Source of the DNA: an uncultured Lachnospiraceae bacterium
Lineage (GTDB): Bacteria > Bacillota > Clostridia > Lachnospirales > Lachnospiraceae
Direction: 5' to 3'
DNA length: 35,699 nt
Assembly: GCA_937916415.1 (NCBI GenBank)
Contig: CALGGH010000101.1
Coordinates: forward strand, 1-35,699
Shown here: in pieces, positions 18,016 to 26,212 of the stretch
How the letters are laid out: every line of letters begins with the position of its first letter
Position numbering within the stretch: position 1 is the stretch's first letter
Made by a program: the position numbers and the translations under genes
The notes under the pieces: generated by a model
Seen by the model: only the letters and a program-made list of their open reading frames with translations
The model's database searches: none
Told to the model about the DNA's origin: nothing

Positions 18016-18411
18016 TCACCGCGGAATCGAATAAAGCTTGTAAACGATCCATATTACGCCCACGCACTCCACCGCGCCAAACACGGCGCCGAGCAGCTTG
18101 TCCGCGAATCCTATGAGCGGCAGTCCCTTGATGCCTGAAAGCAGGTCCAGAATCATCCTGGTCAGCTTCCATCCCATGCTCAGGATCACCATGGCTGCGC
18201 CGACCACTATGACCGTGGAATAGGTCTGTTCCCTGACGGCATTCCTGATGATGAATATCAGGAAAATGCAGATCACCGCGACGATCACTCCAAGCAGTGA
18301 CTTAAGCTCGGCAAGGGCTCCCTTTTTATATCCGTTTTTCATGAACAGGATAATGACCAATACTGACAGTATCATGATCAGCATCCTGATGGCATTGCTA
18401 TCCGGCGTCAT
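18016..18411 (-). CDS. CvpA-like small membrane protein
   Basis: This 131-residue protein has three to four hydrophobic helices. The pattern KNGYKKGALAELKSLLGVIVAV near the N-terminus and GFADKLLGAVFGAVECVGVIWIVYKL at the C-terminus fits CvpA (colicin V production/DUF) proteins, where the last segment is the best conserved. Its start overlaps the stop of the DUF5711 gene as ATGA, so they are made together. The function of the pair is unknown, probably at the cell envelope. Confidence 0.75.
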   Translation of the reverse strand: MTPDSNAIRMLIMILSVLVIILFMKNGYKKGALAELKSLLGVIVAVICIFLIFIIRNAVREQTYSTVIVVGAAMVILSMGWKLTRMILDLLSGIKGLPLIGFADKLLGAVFGAVECVGVIWIVYKLYSIPR

Positions 18412-19613
18412 CTCAGCGTCACCGTGTCCACCGTAGCGGAATTGATCGTGGTAAACCTGCCGGCCCTGTTGCCGGGCACCAGCAGATACGTGCTTCTCGG
18501 AAGAGTTCCGTCATATATGGTCACTCCGCCGACCCGGAATATCAGCGCCCTGGATTCCGAATAGACGTACACTATGTCATCCTTCATCACGAGGCCCCTG
18601 AATTCCATGGTCGTTTCACGCGAATCCACCATGTTGCCGGATTTGTCAAAAACCTCTATGCGGTTACGGTACTCCGCCTGATCGGAAAAGAATACCAGCG
18701 CCACGTTCTCTTCGTCATAAAACACCTTCTGTATCTCATCGCTGACCAGGTGTTCAGCCACGGAAACCGGTTTTTCGGCTCCCCTGTAGAACATGATCCG
18801 GTCGTCAGCCACCGCATAGACGTTCTCATCATCCATGAAGCAGATGGTCGGGATCACGATGCCCATGTAATCGTATCCGCTGACGTAATTGTCGGTCTCG
18901 TTTTGACCAACGTCTCCGAAATTATAAAAAGCCACCCGGGATCTCATCTCTCCGCTGTCCACGTACACGTAGCTGACCCCGACGAGCTTGCCGCTCGGGG
19001 AAATGCTCAGGTCCATGGGAAATCCCGACTGACGCATGGTCGTTTTGAAATATGCCAAAATGTCTCCATCCGTATTGTAGAGATATATCCAGGTTATGTC
19101 GGTGTCTCCGAGCACGACGGCTATCTCTCCGGATTTGGAGATGCAGAATTTATATATGGGCAACGTGGTCGTTATCTGCCCAACGCTGCCCGCAGTATTG
19201 ACTATGTATACGGTTCTGGAACCATAGTCGCCTATGGCTGCCATGTCTCCCTGCACGGAAATGAGAGGCTCCTGCATCTGATAAGTGATGTTCCACATCG
19301 CAGCGCCCGACGAATCCACGCAGGCGGCTCCGTCCATGCCATAGCTCAGGACGTAGCCGTCCAGGTCAAGCTGGTTTTCCGTCCTGATGGAATGATTGTC
19401 CGCGCTTGAGGTCACTTCACAGGTCTCATAGCTGCGGTTTCGTGACTGAAGATACGCCGCCACGGTGACCGCACACACCAATGCTATCACCAACAGCAGC
19501 CGGTATATGATCACCATCTTGTGGCTGCGTATCCTGTCCTTGTAGGTCCACCTTACCTTGTCAGGCGAATCCTCTTCGATATTCTTTTTGGGGAATTTGA
19601 TTATTCCTGCCAT
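18408..19613 (-). CDS. DUF5711 family membrane-anchored beta-propeller-like protein
   Basis: This 401-residue protein has a basic cytoplasmic N-terminus of about 33 residues, one membrane helix (MVIIYRLLLVIALVCAVTVA, about 33-53) and a large outside domain. That domain consists of repeated short beta-strand units (for example VLSYGMDGAACVDSSGAAMW, and ISKSGEIAVVLG), consistent with a propeller fold. It matches what I know as DUF5711 in Lachnospiraceae, usually next to a CvpA-like gene as here. No catalytic motif is visible; a scaffolding or sensing role at the envelope is only a guess. Confidence 0.75.
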   Translation of the reverse strand: MAGIIKFPKKNIEEDSPDKVRWTYKDRIRSHKMVIIYRLLLVIALVCAVTVAAYLQSRNRSYETCEVTSSADNHSIRTENQLDLDGYVLSYGMDGAACVDSSGAAMWNITYQMQEPLISVQGDMAAIGDYGSRTVYIVNTAGSVGQITTTLPIYKFCISKSGEIAVVLGDTDITWIYLYNTDGDILAYFKTTMRQSGFPMDLSISPSGKLVGVSYVYVDSGEMRSRVAFYNFGDVGQNETDNYVSGYDYMGIVIPTICFMDDENVYAVADDRIMFYRGAEKPVSVAEHLVSDEIQKVFYDEENVALVFFSDQAEYRNRIEVFDKSGNMVDSRETTMEFRGLVMKDDIVYVYSESRALIFRVGGVTIYDGTLPRSTYLLVPGNRAGRFTTINSATVDTVTLR

Positions 19614-19641
19614 ATATGCGCAGACTTATTTCCAGTCAGTA

Positions 19642-20688
19642 TCACTTGCAGTAAAACTTGTAGATCGTAACGGTGTCATAAGGCCTCTCGGGCGTATATA
19701 CGCAGTCAGGGAAGCCTGCCTGGTTGATGCTGTCAGGATGTACCTGCGTCTCAAGGCAGAGTCCGTCACGAACGTCATAATGAACGCCGCCCTTGCCGTC
19801 CTCGGGAGTGATGCAGTTGCCGGCATAGAACTGTATTGCGGGCTGGTCGGTAAGCACGTCCATGTATCTGCCGCTCGCAGGATCCCTCAGGGTGGCTACG
19901 GTCTTAAGCGAACCGTCAGCTCCGTCGATCACCCAGTTGTGATCATATCCCTGAACCAGCTTTAGCTGTTCAAGGTCATCATCGATGTCATCGCCTATGC
20001 GCCTGAAATCCGTGAAATCAAAGACCGTGCCCTTGACGTCGGCTTCCTCTCCGGTGGGAATGGCTCCCTCTACGACGGGAGTATATTTGGATGCGCACAG
20101 TTTAAGCTCGTGATCGAGAATCTTGCCGGATCCCTGACCTGACAGGTTAAAGTATGCGTGATTCGTCATGTTGATCAGCGCGGGCCTGTCAGTCGTAACC
20201 TGATAATGCAGCTTGAGCCCGGCATCATCGGTTATGCCATAGGTAAGCTTGACGTCCAGGTTGCCCGGGAATCCCATGTCGCCATCCTGCATCTTGAGCG
20301 TAAGGACCAGCTCGCCATCCTGAACGCTTGCGTTCCACATTCTCTTGTGGAAGCCCCTGGCCTCATCCGAATGAAGGTTATTGGGGCCGTCATTCACCTT
20401 GAGGTCATAGGTCTTGTCGCCGATTGAAAACCTGGCGTTGCAAATGCGGTTTGCATTGGGGCCGATGGCTGCGCCAAAGAAGCTGGGGTTGTTTTCATAT
20501 CCCGTTACGGAATCGAAACCCAGGATGACGTCCTTGACGTCTCCGTTTTTGTCAGGAGCGCAGACGCTCACTACGTGAGCTCCGAAGTCACAGATGCCTG
20601 CCTTTAATCCTGCATTTTCCAGGGTATAGAGCGTGACCTCCTGACCGTCCTTCGTCTTGCCGAATGATGATTGTGTGATGGTTGTCAT
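19642..20688 (-). CDS. galM: Aldose 1-epimerase (mutarotase)
   Basis: This enzyme interconverts alpha and beta anomers of galactose, glucose or related aldoses in the cytoplasm. The 348-residue protein has GPNANRICNARF, the catalytic-histidine motif MTNHAYFNLSG, and the catalytic glutamate in CLETQVHPDSIN near the C-terminus, all as in GalM. An AGGAGG site precedes the ATG. It follows recR by only 18 bases, and DUF5711 begins 28 bases after its stop. It may serve the nearby sugar-uptake operon or general hexose metabolism. Confidence 0.95.
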   Translation of the reverse strand: MTTITQSSFGKTKDGQEVTLYTLENAGLKAGICDFGAHVVSVCAPDKNGDVKDVILGFDSVTGYENNPSFFGAAIGPNANRICNARFSIGDKTYDLKVNDGPNNLHSDEARGFHKRMWNASVQDGELVLTLKMQDGDMGFPGNLDVKLTYGITDDAGLKLHYQVTTDRPALINMTNHAYFNLSGQGSGKILDHELKLCASKYTPVVEGAIPTGEEADVKGTVFDFTDFRRIGDDIDDDLEQLKLVQGYDHNWVIDGADGSLKTVATLRDPASGRYMDVLTDQPAIQFYAGNCITPEDGKGGVHYDVRDGLCLETQVHPDSINQAGFPDCVYTPERPYDTVTIYKFYCK

Positions 20689-20706
20689 TTTTATCCTCCT
20701 TATAAA

Positions 20707-21303
20707 TTATATCTCCGTGCGCCCTTCCAGGGCTCTCAACAGAGTTACTTCGTCTATGTTCTCCAGGTCGCCTCCAACGGGCACTCCGCTCGCGATCCTC
20801 GTCACCCTGACTCCTATGGGCTTGACGAGCTTGCTGACGTACATCGCCGTGGTCTCGCCTTCAAGGCTGGAATTGGTGGCAATGATCACTTCCTTCACGT
20901 CGCCCTCAAGCCTGGTCATGAGTTCCTTGAGCCTGATGTCCCCGGGGCCAACCCCCAGCATCGGTGATATGGCTCCGTGCAGCACGTGATACACGCCTTC
21001 GTACCTGCCCGTCTTTTCGTAGGCTGCCAGGTCACGCGGACTCTCAACTACCATGATCGTGCCGTGATCCCTTTTGGGGCTGGAGCAGATCGGACATAAA
21101 TCCGAATCGGACAGATTGCAGCATTCGGCGCAGTATCTGACTCCCGCACGTGCCTTCATCATGGTATTTGCTATGTGATCCACCTTGGACTGCGGCAGTC
21201 CGATCAGATGAAAAGCCAGCCGCTGCGCGGACTTGCTGCCTATGCCGGGCAGGGATGCCAGTTCATCTATGAGGTTGTTGATGAGGCCATTGTAAAGCTC
21301 CAT
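20707..21303 (-). CDS. recR: Recombination mediator RecR
   Basis: RecR, with RecO and RecF, loads RecA on gapped DNA. The 198-residue protein has the helix-hairpin-helix LASLPGIGSKSAQRLAFHL, a four-cysteine zinc site (Cys58, Cys61, Cys70, Cys73) and a Toprim domain starting at MVVESPRDLAAYEKTG. Length is exactly as usual. Its start overlaps the ybaB stop in TGATG, and the dnaX-ybaB-recR order is the common one in bacteria. Confidence 0.98.
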   Translation of the reverse strand: MELYNGLINNLIDELASLPGIGSKSAQRLAFHLIGLPQSKVDHIANTMMKARAGVRYCAECCNLSDSDLCPICSSPKRDHGTIMVVESPRDLAAYEKTGRYEGVYHVLHGAISPMLGVGPGDIRLKELMTRLEGDVKEVIIATNSSLEGETTAMYVSKLVKPIGVRVTRIASGVPVGGDLENIDEVTLLRALEGRTEI

Positions 21304-21653
21304 CAGAATCCAAGACCCCCCAGGCCTCCCAGTCCGCCGGTGAATTTGCTCATGGCTGCTTCGCTGGCATCCTCGGCCTGCTTAATTGCTTCATTGACGG
21401 CGGCCACTATCATGTCCTGGAGCATCTCCACGTCTTCGGGATCCACTGCATCCGGATCGATCTTGATGCTGACCAGTTCCTTTTTGCCGTTAACGGTAGC
21501 GCTTACCGCTCCGCCGCCTGCTGCCGAAGTATACTCGGCGGTTTCCAGTTCCTTCTGGCTCTCTTCCATCTGTTTCTGCATGCGCTGGGCCTGTTTCATC
21601 AGATTGTTCATGTTGCCCGGCATGCCGCCGGGGAATCCTCCTCTTTTTGCCAT
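21303..21653 (-). CDS. ybaB: YbaB/EbfC family nucleoid-associated protein
   Basis: This 116-residue DNA-binding protein has a Gly/Met/Asn-rich start, a coiled helix MNNLMKQAQRMQKQMEESQ, a beta sheet with VSATVNGKKELVSIKIDP, and a second helix pair. It ends in a glycine-rich GGLGGLGGLGF tail. It forms dimers that clamp DNA. The ATG follows the dnaX stop directly (TGAATG), with the GGAGG site inside the dnaX end. Confidence 0.96.
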   Translation of the reverse strand: MAKRGGFPGGMPGNMNNLMKQAQRMQKQMEESQKELETAEYTSAAGGGAVSATVNGKKELVSIKIDPDAVDPEDVEMLQDMIVAAVNEAIKQAEDASEAAMSKFTGGLGGLGGLGF

Positions 21654-23420
21654 TCACTCATCCTCCATGTTATAAAATCCTTCGGCCGGTTTGTCCTCCG
21701 GTTCCACTTCAATGCCCTGGATCATGCCGGATATGTCGGGATATTTCTCTGTCATCTCCCTGTCATTACCTGCCAGGGCAAACACTACTTCCACCCTTTT
21801 GCCTATCGTCTCCTCGATCGCCTCCAGCAGTGTCTGTTCATTCTCCGGAGACTTCGTCATATTCTCATATCCAAGCACGTGCACCGAATCCGTCCTGTTC
21901 CAGACAAGCTGAAGCCTGCCGTCCTCGGTCAGGCTCTTTTGGGCGTGACCGAGATACTCAGAGAAAAAAGCCCCACCTGACTTTTCGTTCGCCTTTGCGA
22001 TGATCACGTTCCATTGCCTGAGCGCACTTTCGACGTCTTCGGGCAATGCATCAGGGAGGGGGGCCTTAGTCACCGGATCCGTTGTCTGTGCCGTCACGGT
22101 GCCGTTTTTTTTGATTTTTTCTTCAAGCCTGGATATTTTATCCTGCATGTTGTCCATGAACAGGTGAAGCTCCGAAGGCTTAAGTCCCAGTCTGTCGAGT
22201 TCATCGGACAGGTTCACGCCCATGGCGGGGCGTCCCGTCACCCCCGGCTGAGGTGCATCCGTCACGGCCCGTGCCGCAGTCAGTGATCCTACCTCGCTCA
22301 CGGCAGCAGCGTTACCGCTCCCGCCGTCCATTTCCGGCTTGCAGAGCCTGATGATGGTCACTTCCAACAGTATTCTCTTTTGTGATGAATATCTGAACTG
22401 TGCCGAAAGCTCAGACAGAATGTATACGTATCTGGTAATGGTCTCCTTGGAAAAGAGTGCCGCAGTTTCCTTGAGTCTGGTCATGTCTTCGGTATTGAGG
22501 TCGATGACTTCCTCGAGGCCGGGATCCGTCTGCATCAGCATGATGCACCTGACGTACCATATCAGGTCATTGGTAAACTGAGACAGTTCCCTTCCCTGAT
22601 CCACTATGTCCTGCAGGAGGTTCATGGCTTCCACGACGTCTGAATCATTGATCGCCCGAAGCATCCTGTCGAACACTGCCGTATCCACGGCGCCAAGCAC
22701 GTCCAGTGCGCTGTCATAGGTGAGCCTCTCGCCATAATGAAATGCCACGCATTGATCAAGCAGCGAGAGCGCGTCCCTCATGGATCCGTCGCCCATCTTG
22801 GCTATGTAACGAAGCGCACGCTCTTCCACGTCCAGGTTTTCGGCATCACATACGTATTTCAGCCGGTCCCGGATCGTCTCTATGGTGATCCTGTGAAAAT
22901 CGTACCGCTGACATCTCGAAAGGATCGTAGTCAGTATCTTCTGCGGATCGGTGGTCGCCAGTATGAAGATCACGTACTCCGGAGGTTCCTCCAGCGTCTT
23001 CAGAAGCGCGTTAAAGGCCTGAGGCGTGATCATGTGCGCCTCGTCTATGACGTAAACCTTGTAGCGTCCAAACGTCGGGGAATAGGATACTTCATCAATG
23101 ATGGTACGAATGTTTTCAACGCCATTGTTGGACGCAGCGTCTATCTCAATGACGTTCAGCGCCGCACCGCCGGCTATGGCCTTGCAAGTCGCACACTCCC
23201 CGCATGGCGAACCGTCAACCGGAGTTTCACAGTTGACGGATCTGGCAAATATCTTGGCCACGGTTGTCTTGCCCGTGCCACGGGTTCCGCAAAACAGATA
23301 GGCATGTCCTATCCTGCCCGCCTTGATCTGATTGCGTAACGTCGTCACAATATGGTCCTGCCCCTTGACGTCGTCAAAGGAGGCAGGACGAAATTTACGG
23401 TATAGAGCGGTGTAAGACAT
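21654..23420 (-). CDS. dnaX: DNA polymerase III gamma/tau subunit
   Basis: This is the clamp-loader ATPase, 588 residues. It has Walker A GTRGTGKT (45-52), a zinc site (Cys64, Cys73, Cys76, Cys79), Walker B/DEAH in VYVIDEAHMI and the SRC sensor motif in ILSRCQRYDF. It also has domain III and a variable C-terminal part. At about residue 437, just after domain III, the coding strand carries an A8 run (22105-22112), seven bases from an A6 run. A slip of -1 or +1 there would stop within about 3 to 13 codons and yield a gamma-like form of about 440-450 residues. The gene begins two bases after the phosphofructokinase stop. Confidence 0.98.
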   Translation of the reverse strand: MSYTALYRKFRPASFDDVKGQDHIVTTLRNQIKAGRIGHAYLFCGTRGTGKTTVAKIFARSVNCETPVDGSPCGECATCKAIAGGAALNVIEIDAASNNGVENIRTIIDEVSYSPTFGRYKVYVIDEAHMITPQAFNALLKTLEEPPEYVIFILATTDPQKILTTILSRCQRYDFHRITIETIRDRLKYVCDAENLDVEERALRYIAKMGDGSMRDALSLLDQCVAFHYGERLTYDSALDVLGAVDTAVFDRMLRAINDSDVVEAMNLLQDIVDQGRELSQFTNDLIWYVRCIMLMQTDPGLEEVIDLNTEDMTRLKETAALFSKETITRYVYILSELSAQFRYSSQKRILLEVTIIRLCKPEMDGGSGNAAAVSEVGSLTAARAVTDAPQPGVTGRPAMGVNLSDELDRLGLKPSELHLFMDNMQDKISRLEEKIKKNGTVTAQTTDPVTKAPLPDALPEDVESALRQWNVIIAKANEKSGGAFFSEYLGHAQKSLTEDGRLQLVWNRTDSVHVLGYENMTKSPENEQTLLEAIEETIGKRVEVVFALAGNDREMTEKYPDISGMIQGIEVEPEDKPAEGFYNMEDE

Positions 23421-23422
23421 GC

Positions 23423-24496
23423 TTAATCACCAAAGCTTATGCCTATCATTTTTGCTTCCTGAATAATGGTAGCATCGGGAGAAAGAGTCTTGAGCTTGCC
23501 TGCCACCTCGTCAAGCGGAACCTTGACTATCTCCCTGTTCTTGTAGCCGACCATGAAGCCATATTCGCCGTTTAAGATCAGCTTGCCTGCCTCTGCGCCA
23601 AGCCTGGTGGCAAACACCCTGTCGTAAGGACAGGGACTTCCGCCTCGCTGGGTATGTCCGGGAACGGTAACCCTGACTTCCTTGCCGGTCTTTTTTTGTA
23701 TCTTGTCAGCCACTTCATAGGAAACCGAAGGATAAGGATAGTTTTCCATCTTTTTCTTGAGGTCCTTCTTGGAGAGGGCTGCGTCTTCCCTGGAAATCGC
23801 GCCCTCAGCGACAACCATGATGGTGAACTTGCTGCCCCTCTTATCCCTCGCTTCGATGGCTTCCACGACCTTGTCTATGTCATAAGGTATCTCAGGCAGC
23901 AGGATGATGTCAGCTCCGCCTGCCATGCCGGCGTTAAGCGGCAGCCATCCAACCTTGTGTCCCATGATCTCGATGATGAAAATGCGGCCATGAGATGCAG
24001 CGGTGGTATGGATGCAGTCAATGGCCTCCGTCGCAATGTTGACTGCGCTCTGGAATCCGAAGGTCATGTCCGTGCCCCACAGGTCATTGTCGATCGTCTT
24101 GGGCAGGGTGACCACGTTAAGTCCCTCCTCCCTGAGCAGGTTGGCCGTCTTGTGCGTACCGTTGCCTCCCAGGATGACTATAACGTCAAGCTTCAGCTTG
24201 TAATAATTCTGTTTCATGGCCTCAACCTTGTCCAAGCCGTTGGCATCGGGTTCCCTGATGGTCTTGAAGGGAGTCCTGGAAGTACCGAGGATCGTGCCGC
24301 CGCGGGTCAGTATGCCCGAGAAATCATGTCCCGTGAGCATCTGGAAATCGCCATAGATCAGACCCTTATATCCGTCAATGAAACCATATATCTCAATGTT
24401 CTCCCCGCTTACGTCCAGACACTTGACCAATCCTCTCATGGCCGCATTCAGTGCCTGACAGTCACCGCCGCTCGTCAAAATGCCGATTCTCTTCAT
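23423..24496 (-). CDS. pfkA: 6-phosphofructokinase, mixed-substrate (group III) type
   Basis: This enzyme phosphorylates fructose 6-phosphate, the committed step of glycolysis. The 357-residue protein has GILTSGGDCQALNAAMRG at the start, GGTILGTSR, GGNGT (110-114), PKTIDND with catalytic Asp136, and MGHKVGWL. Position 113 is Gly, as in ATP enzymes. Lys133 in PKTIDND is the residue seen in pyrophosphate and mixed-substrate enzymes. The usual GGDG aspartate is Asn112 here. ATP is therefore the likely donor, but pyrophosphate cannot be excluded. An AGGAGG site precedes the ATG. It is the first gene of the long minus-strand run. Confidence 0.93.
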   Translation of the reverse strand: MKRIGILTSGGDCQALNAAMRGLVKCLDVSGENIEIYGFIDGYKGLIYGDFQMLTGHDFSGILTRGGTILGTSRTPFKTIREPDANGLDKVEAMKQNYYKLKLDVIVILGGNGTHKTANLLREEGLNVVTLPKTIDNDLWGTDMTFGFQSAVNIATEAIDCIHTTAASHGRIFIIEIMGHKVGWLPLNAGMAGGADIILLPEIPYDIDKVVEAIEARDKRGSKFTIMVVAEGAISREDAALSKKDLKKKMENYPYPSVSYEVADKIQKKTGKEVRVTVPGHTQRGGSPCPYDRVFATRLGAEAGKLILNGEYGFMVGYKNREIVKVPLDEVAGKLKTLSPDATIIQEAKMIGISFGD

Positions 24497-24570
24497 CCTT
24501 AGTCCTCCTGATGATCATACTTCTTCGTTCCGTTCCGATCCGTGCCGACATTAGTATCAGCCCAATCTAA

Positions 24571-24579
24571 ATTATAACA
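24571..24579 (-). promoter_or_regulatory. Extended -10 promoter for the pfk-dnaX run
   Basis: On the minus strand the sequence TGTTATAAT (TATAAT at 24576-24571 preceded by TGT) is a perfect -10 with a TGn extension, about 75 bases before the phosphofructokinase ATG. No good -35 is visible 17 bases upstream, which is acceptable for an extended -10 promoter. Confidence 0.6.
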
Positions 24580-24634
24580 CCTCAGAGCAAAAATATATAG
24601 ACCGAAAGCACCCGTGATGCTAAACTAACTTATT

Positions 24635-25830
24635 ATGAATAAAATAACAAAAGTGACTGAATTCTTTATTATTTTGACCATTACCCTACTCGTGGCCGGC
24701 GGAGTAATGTTAGTATGGATTACTCCCAATTCAGGGTGGCATCCCGTCGATGATCATGAATTTCTAATGTGGACGTATCTGCTGCGCATCAAGAACGTGC
24801 CGCTTTGGAATCTCATTTCGGAATACAACCTGGGCAATCTGAAATCAGGCAGGTTAAGACCCATTTATCTTGTCATGCGGGGCATATTTATATATTTGCT
24901 TGGCGACAACATCAAGCTCTATTATATTTGGGCATTTATCAAAACCTCAGTAACTTTCATCCTTCTTCACTATATGTTTCGGAAAATGGGTGCCGGGATC
25001 ATAAGGTCATATGCTGCCGTCCTGGTATCCATGATCGGATATCAGTCGAGCACCTGGCGGAAGCTCGGAACGCACGAAATGGTCACTGCATTATGGTTCG
25101 CCACAGGCATGATATTGATGATCAGGTATCTCAAAACACGGCGGTCAGTTTTTGGAATCCTGAGCGTGTTGTCCTATTTGATCATGAGTCTCTACAAAGA
25201 ATCATTCATAGTATTAATTCCATTCATCATTTTATACGTGGTTTATTATCTGTATCCCGAAAACATATCGGATTCGCCATCTTCTATATTGTTCTAGTAC
25301 CGGTTCACATGGAAATCGGCAAAAAAAGACTTTGGGCATATTATGTGGCAATGACGCTAATGCTGCTGGCTCATGGCCGAGGAATGCTAATAGAAGGAAA
25401 CTACTATAAACATAGGGGAATAGGCACGACAAACATGCTGGCAGCCATGAGGGACATTTCTTCAGACCATTCCGATGCCAAGATTCTTTCATGCCTGTAT
25501 TACGAATCAGGATACACAATTTACGCCAACAATCTTCTATATGACCTTGATAACGTATATGAAATGTCACCCATTTGGCAAGATGGTACTTACGAAATCC
25601 ATCCGATAGAATACCATCATTACATAGATTTCTCGTCCGATCAGCCTCCGGCCGATAAACTGGAAGATTTTGACGTGATTGTTGCATACAATCAAAAAGA
25701 CAGGCATTGGGAATATCATGCATATGAGTATCTCGGCCTTACGGATGCGGAATACGAATCAACGGACTGCGGTACCTTTACGATTTACGCAAGACGCGAT
25801 GCCGGGATCGATCTGCAGGATTATCTATGA
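24635..25830 (+). pseudogene. Broken GT-C-like polytopic membrane protein gene
   Basis: The first 220 codons (24635-25297) encode a short cytoplasmic N-terminus, a first helix, the acidic loop GWHPVDDHEFLMW and several more helices. The frame then ends. From about 25270 a second frame continues as IGFAIFYIVLVPVH, another helix and a soluble domain, up to the stop at 25830. The two parts together give about 390 residues, whereas complete proteins of this layout in the window have 600-644, so a deletion at about 25255-25290 that also shifts the frame is likely. The DNA is more AT-rich than the glycan cassette. No ribosome binding site is obvious before the ATG. Confidence 0.7.
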
Positions 25831-25904
25831 TGGATGACGGGCAACATGAGCCCCAGGATCCAGGCCAATGGACATTTAACCCCACCGTCTGCCCAGCTAA
25901 GGGA

Positions 25905-25933
25905 TTGACTTATTGGGGGATTTATTATAAGAT
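25905..25933 (+). promoter_or_regulatory. Probable promoter of the tRNA-Ser gene
   Basis: TTGACT (25905-25910), a 17-nt spacer and TAAGAT (25928-25933) form a plausible sigma-70 promoter about 72 bases before the tRNA, inside an otherwise gene-free stretch (25831-26004). Confidence 0.5.
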
Positions 25934-26004
25934 TTGTAATTGTCTGGCGGAAAAATGGGAATAGACTCTGCATACGTTTCCCGGAACTGATTCGTCAAAC
26001 ACAC

Positions 26005-26090
26005 GCAGACGTATCGAAGCGGTCATAACGGGGCGCACTCGAAATGCGTTTGCCCTCCGGGGCACGAGGGTTCGAATCCCTCCGTCTGCG
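26005..26090 (+). tRNA. tRNA-Ser (anticodon CGA)
   Basis: The 86-nt sequence folds as a type II tRNA. The acceptor arms GCAGACG and CGTCTGC pair, followed by the discriminator G. The anticodon stem GCGCA/TGCGT (26033-26037 and 26045-26049) holds loop CTCGAAA with anticodon CGA at 26040-26042, reading UCG. A long variable arm TGCCC/GGGCA and the T arm GAGGG-TTCGAAT-CCCTC follow. CCA is not encoded. Its 3' half is a typical integration target, and a tyrosine integrase gene follows immediately. Confidence 0.95.
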
Positions 26091-26093
26091 CGC

Positions 26094-26132
26094 TTTGGAG
26101 GAGTTCTGAATGGCTTCTCCAAACTTATTTTT
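26094..26132 (+). terminator. Terminator after tRNA-Ser
   Basis: TTTGGAG (26094-26100) and CTCCAAA (26117-26123) form a stem directly after the tRNA, followed by CTTATTTTT. This fits a short rho-independent terminator on the plus strand. Confidence 0.55.
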
Positions 26133-26152
26133 AGGAGAGAACAGGAGAGAAC
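26133..26152. repeat. Tandem 10-bp repeats, possible integrase arm sites
   Basis: AGGAGAGAAC occurs twice head to tail (26133-26142 and 26143-26152), between the tRNA 3' end and the integrase stop. Short direct repeats in this position are often the arm-type binding sites of tyrosine integrases, next to the core site in the tRNA. Confidence 0.55.
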
Positions 26153-26212
26153 TTTCTCTAAACAGTTTGTCGGGCTTTAAGCAGATGCTGTGGTAGGTGC
26201 TTGCTATAAGCC

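Noticed and set aside
23654..24502. Plus-strand open frame opposite the phosphofructokinase gene
   Set aside because: Shadow of a highly conserved gene.
25925..26122. Minus-strand frame reading GGIRTLVPRRANAF
   Set aside because: It is the antisense of tRNA-Ser, a well-known source of false protein predictions.
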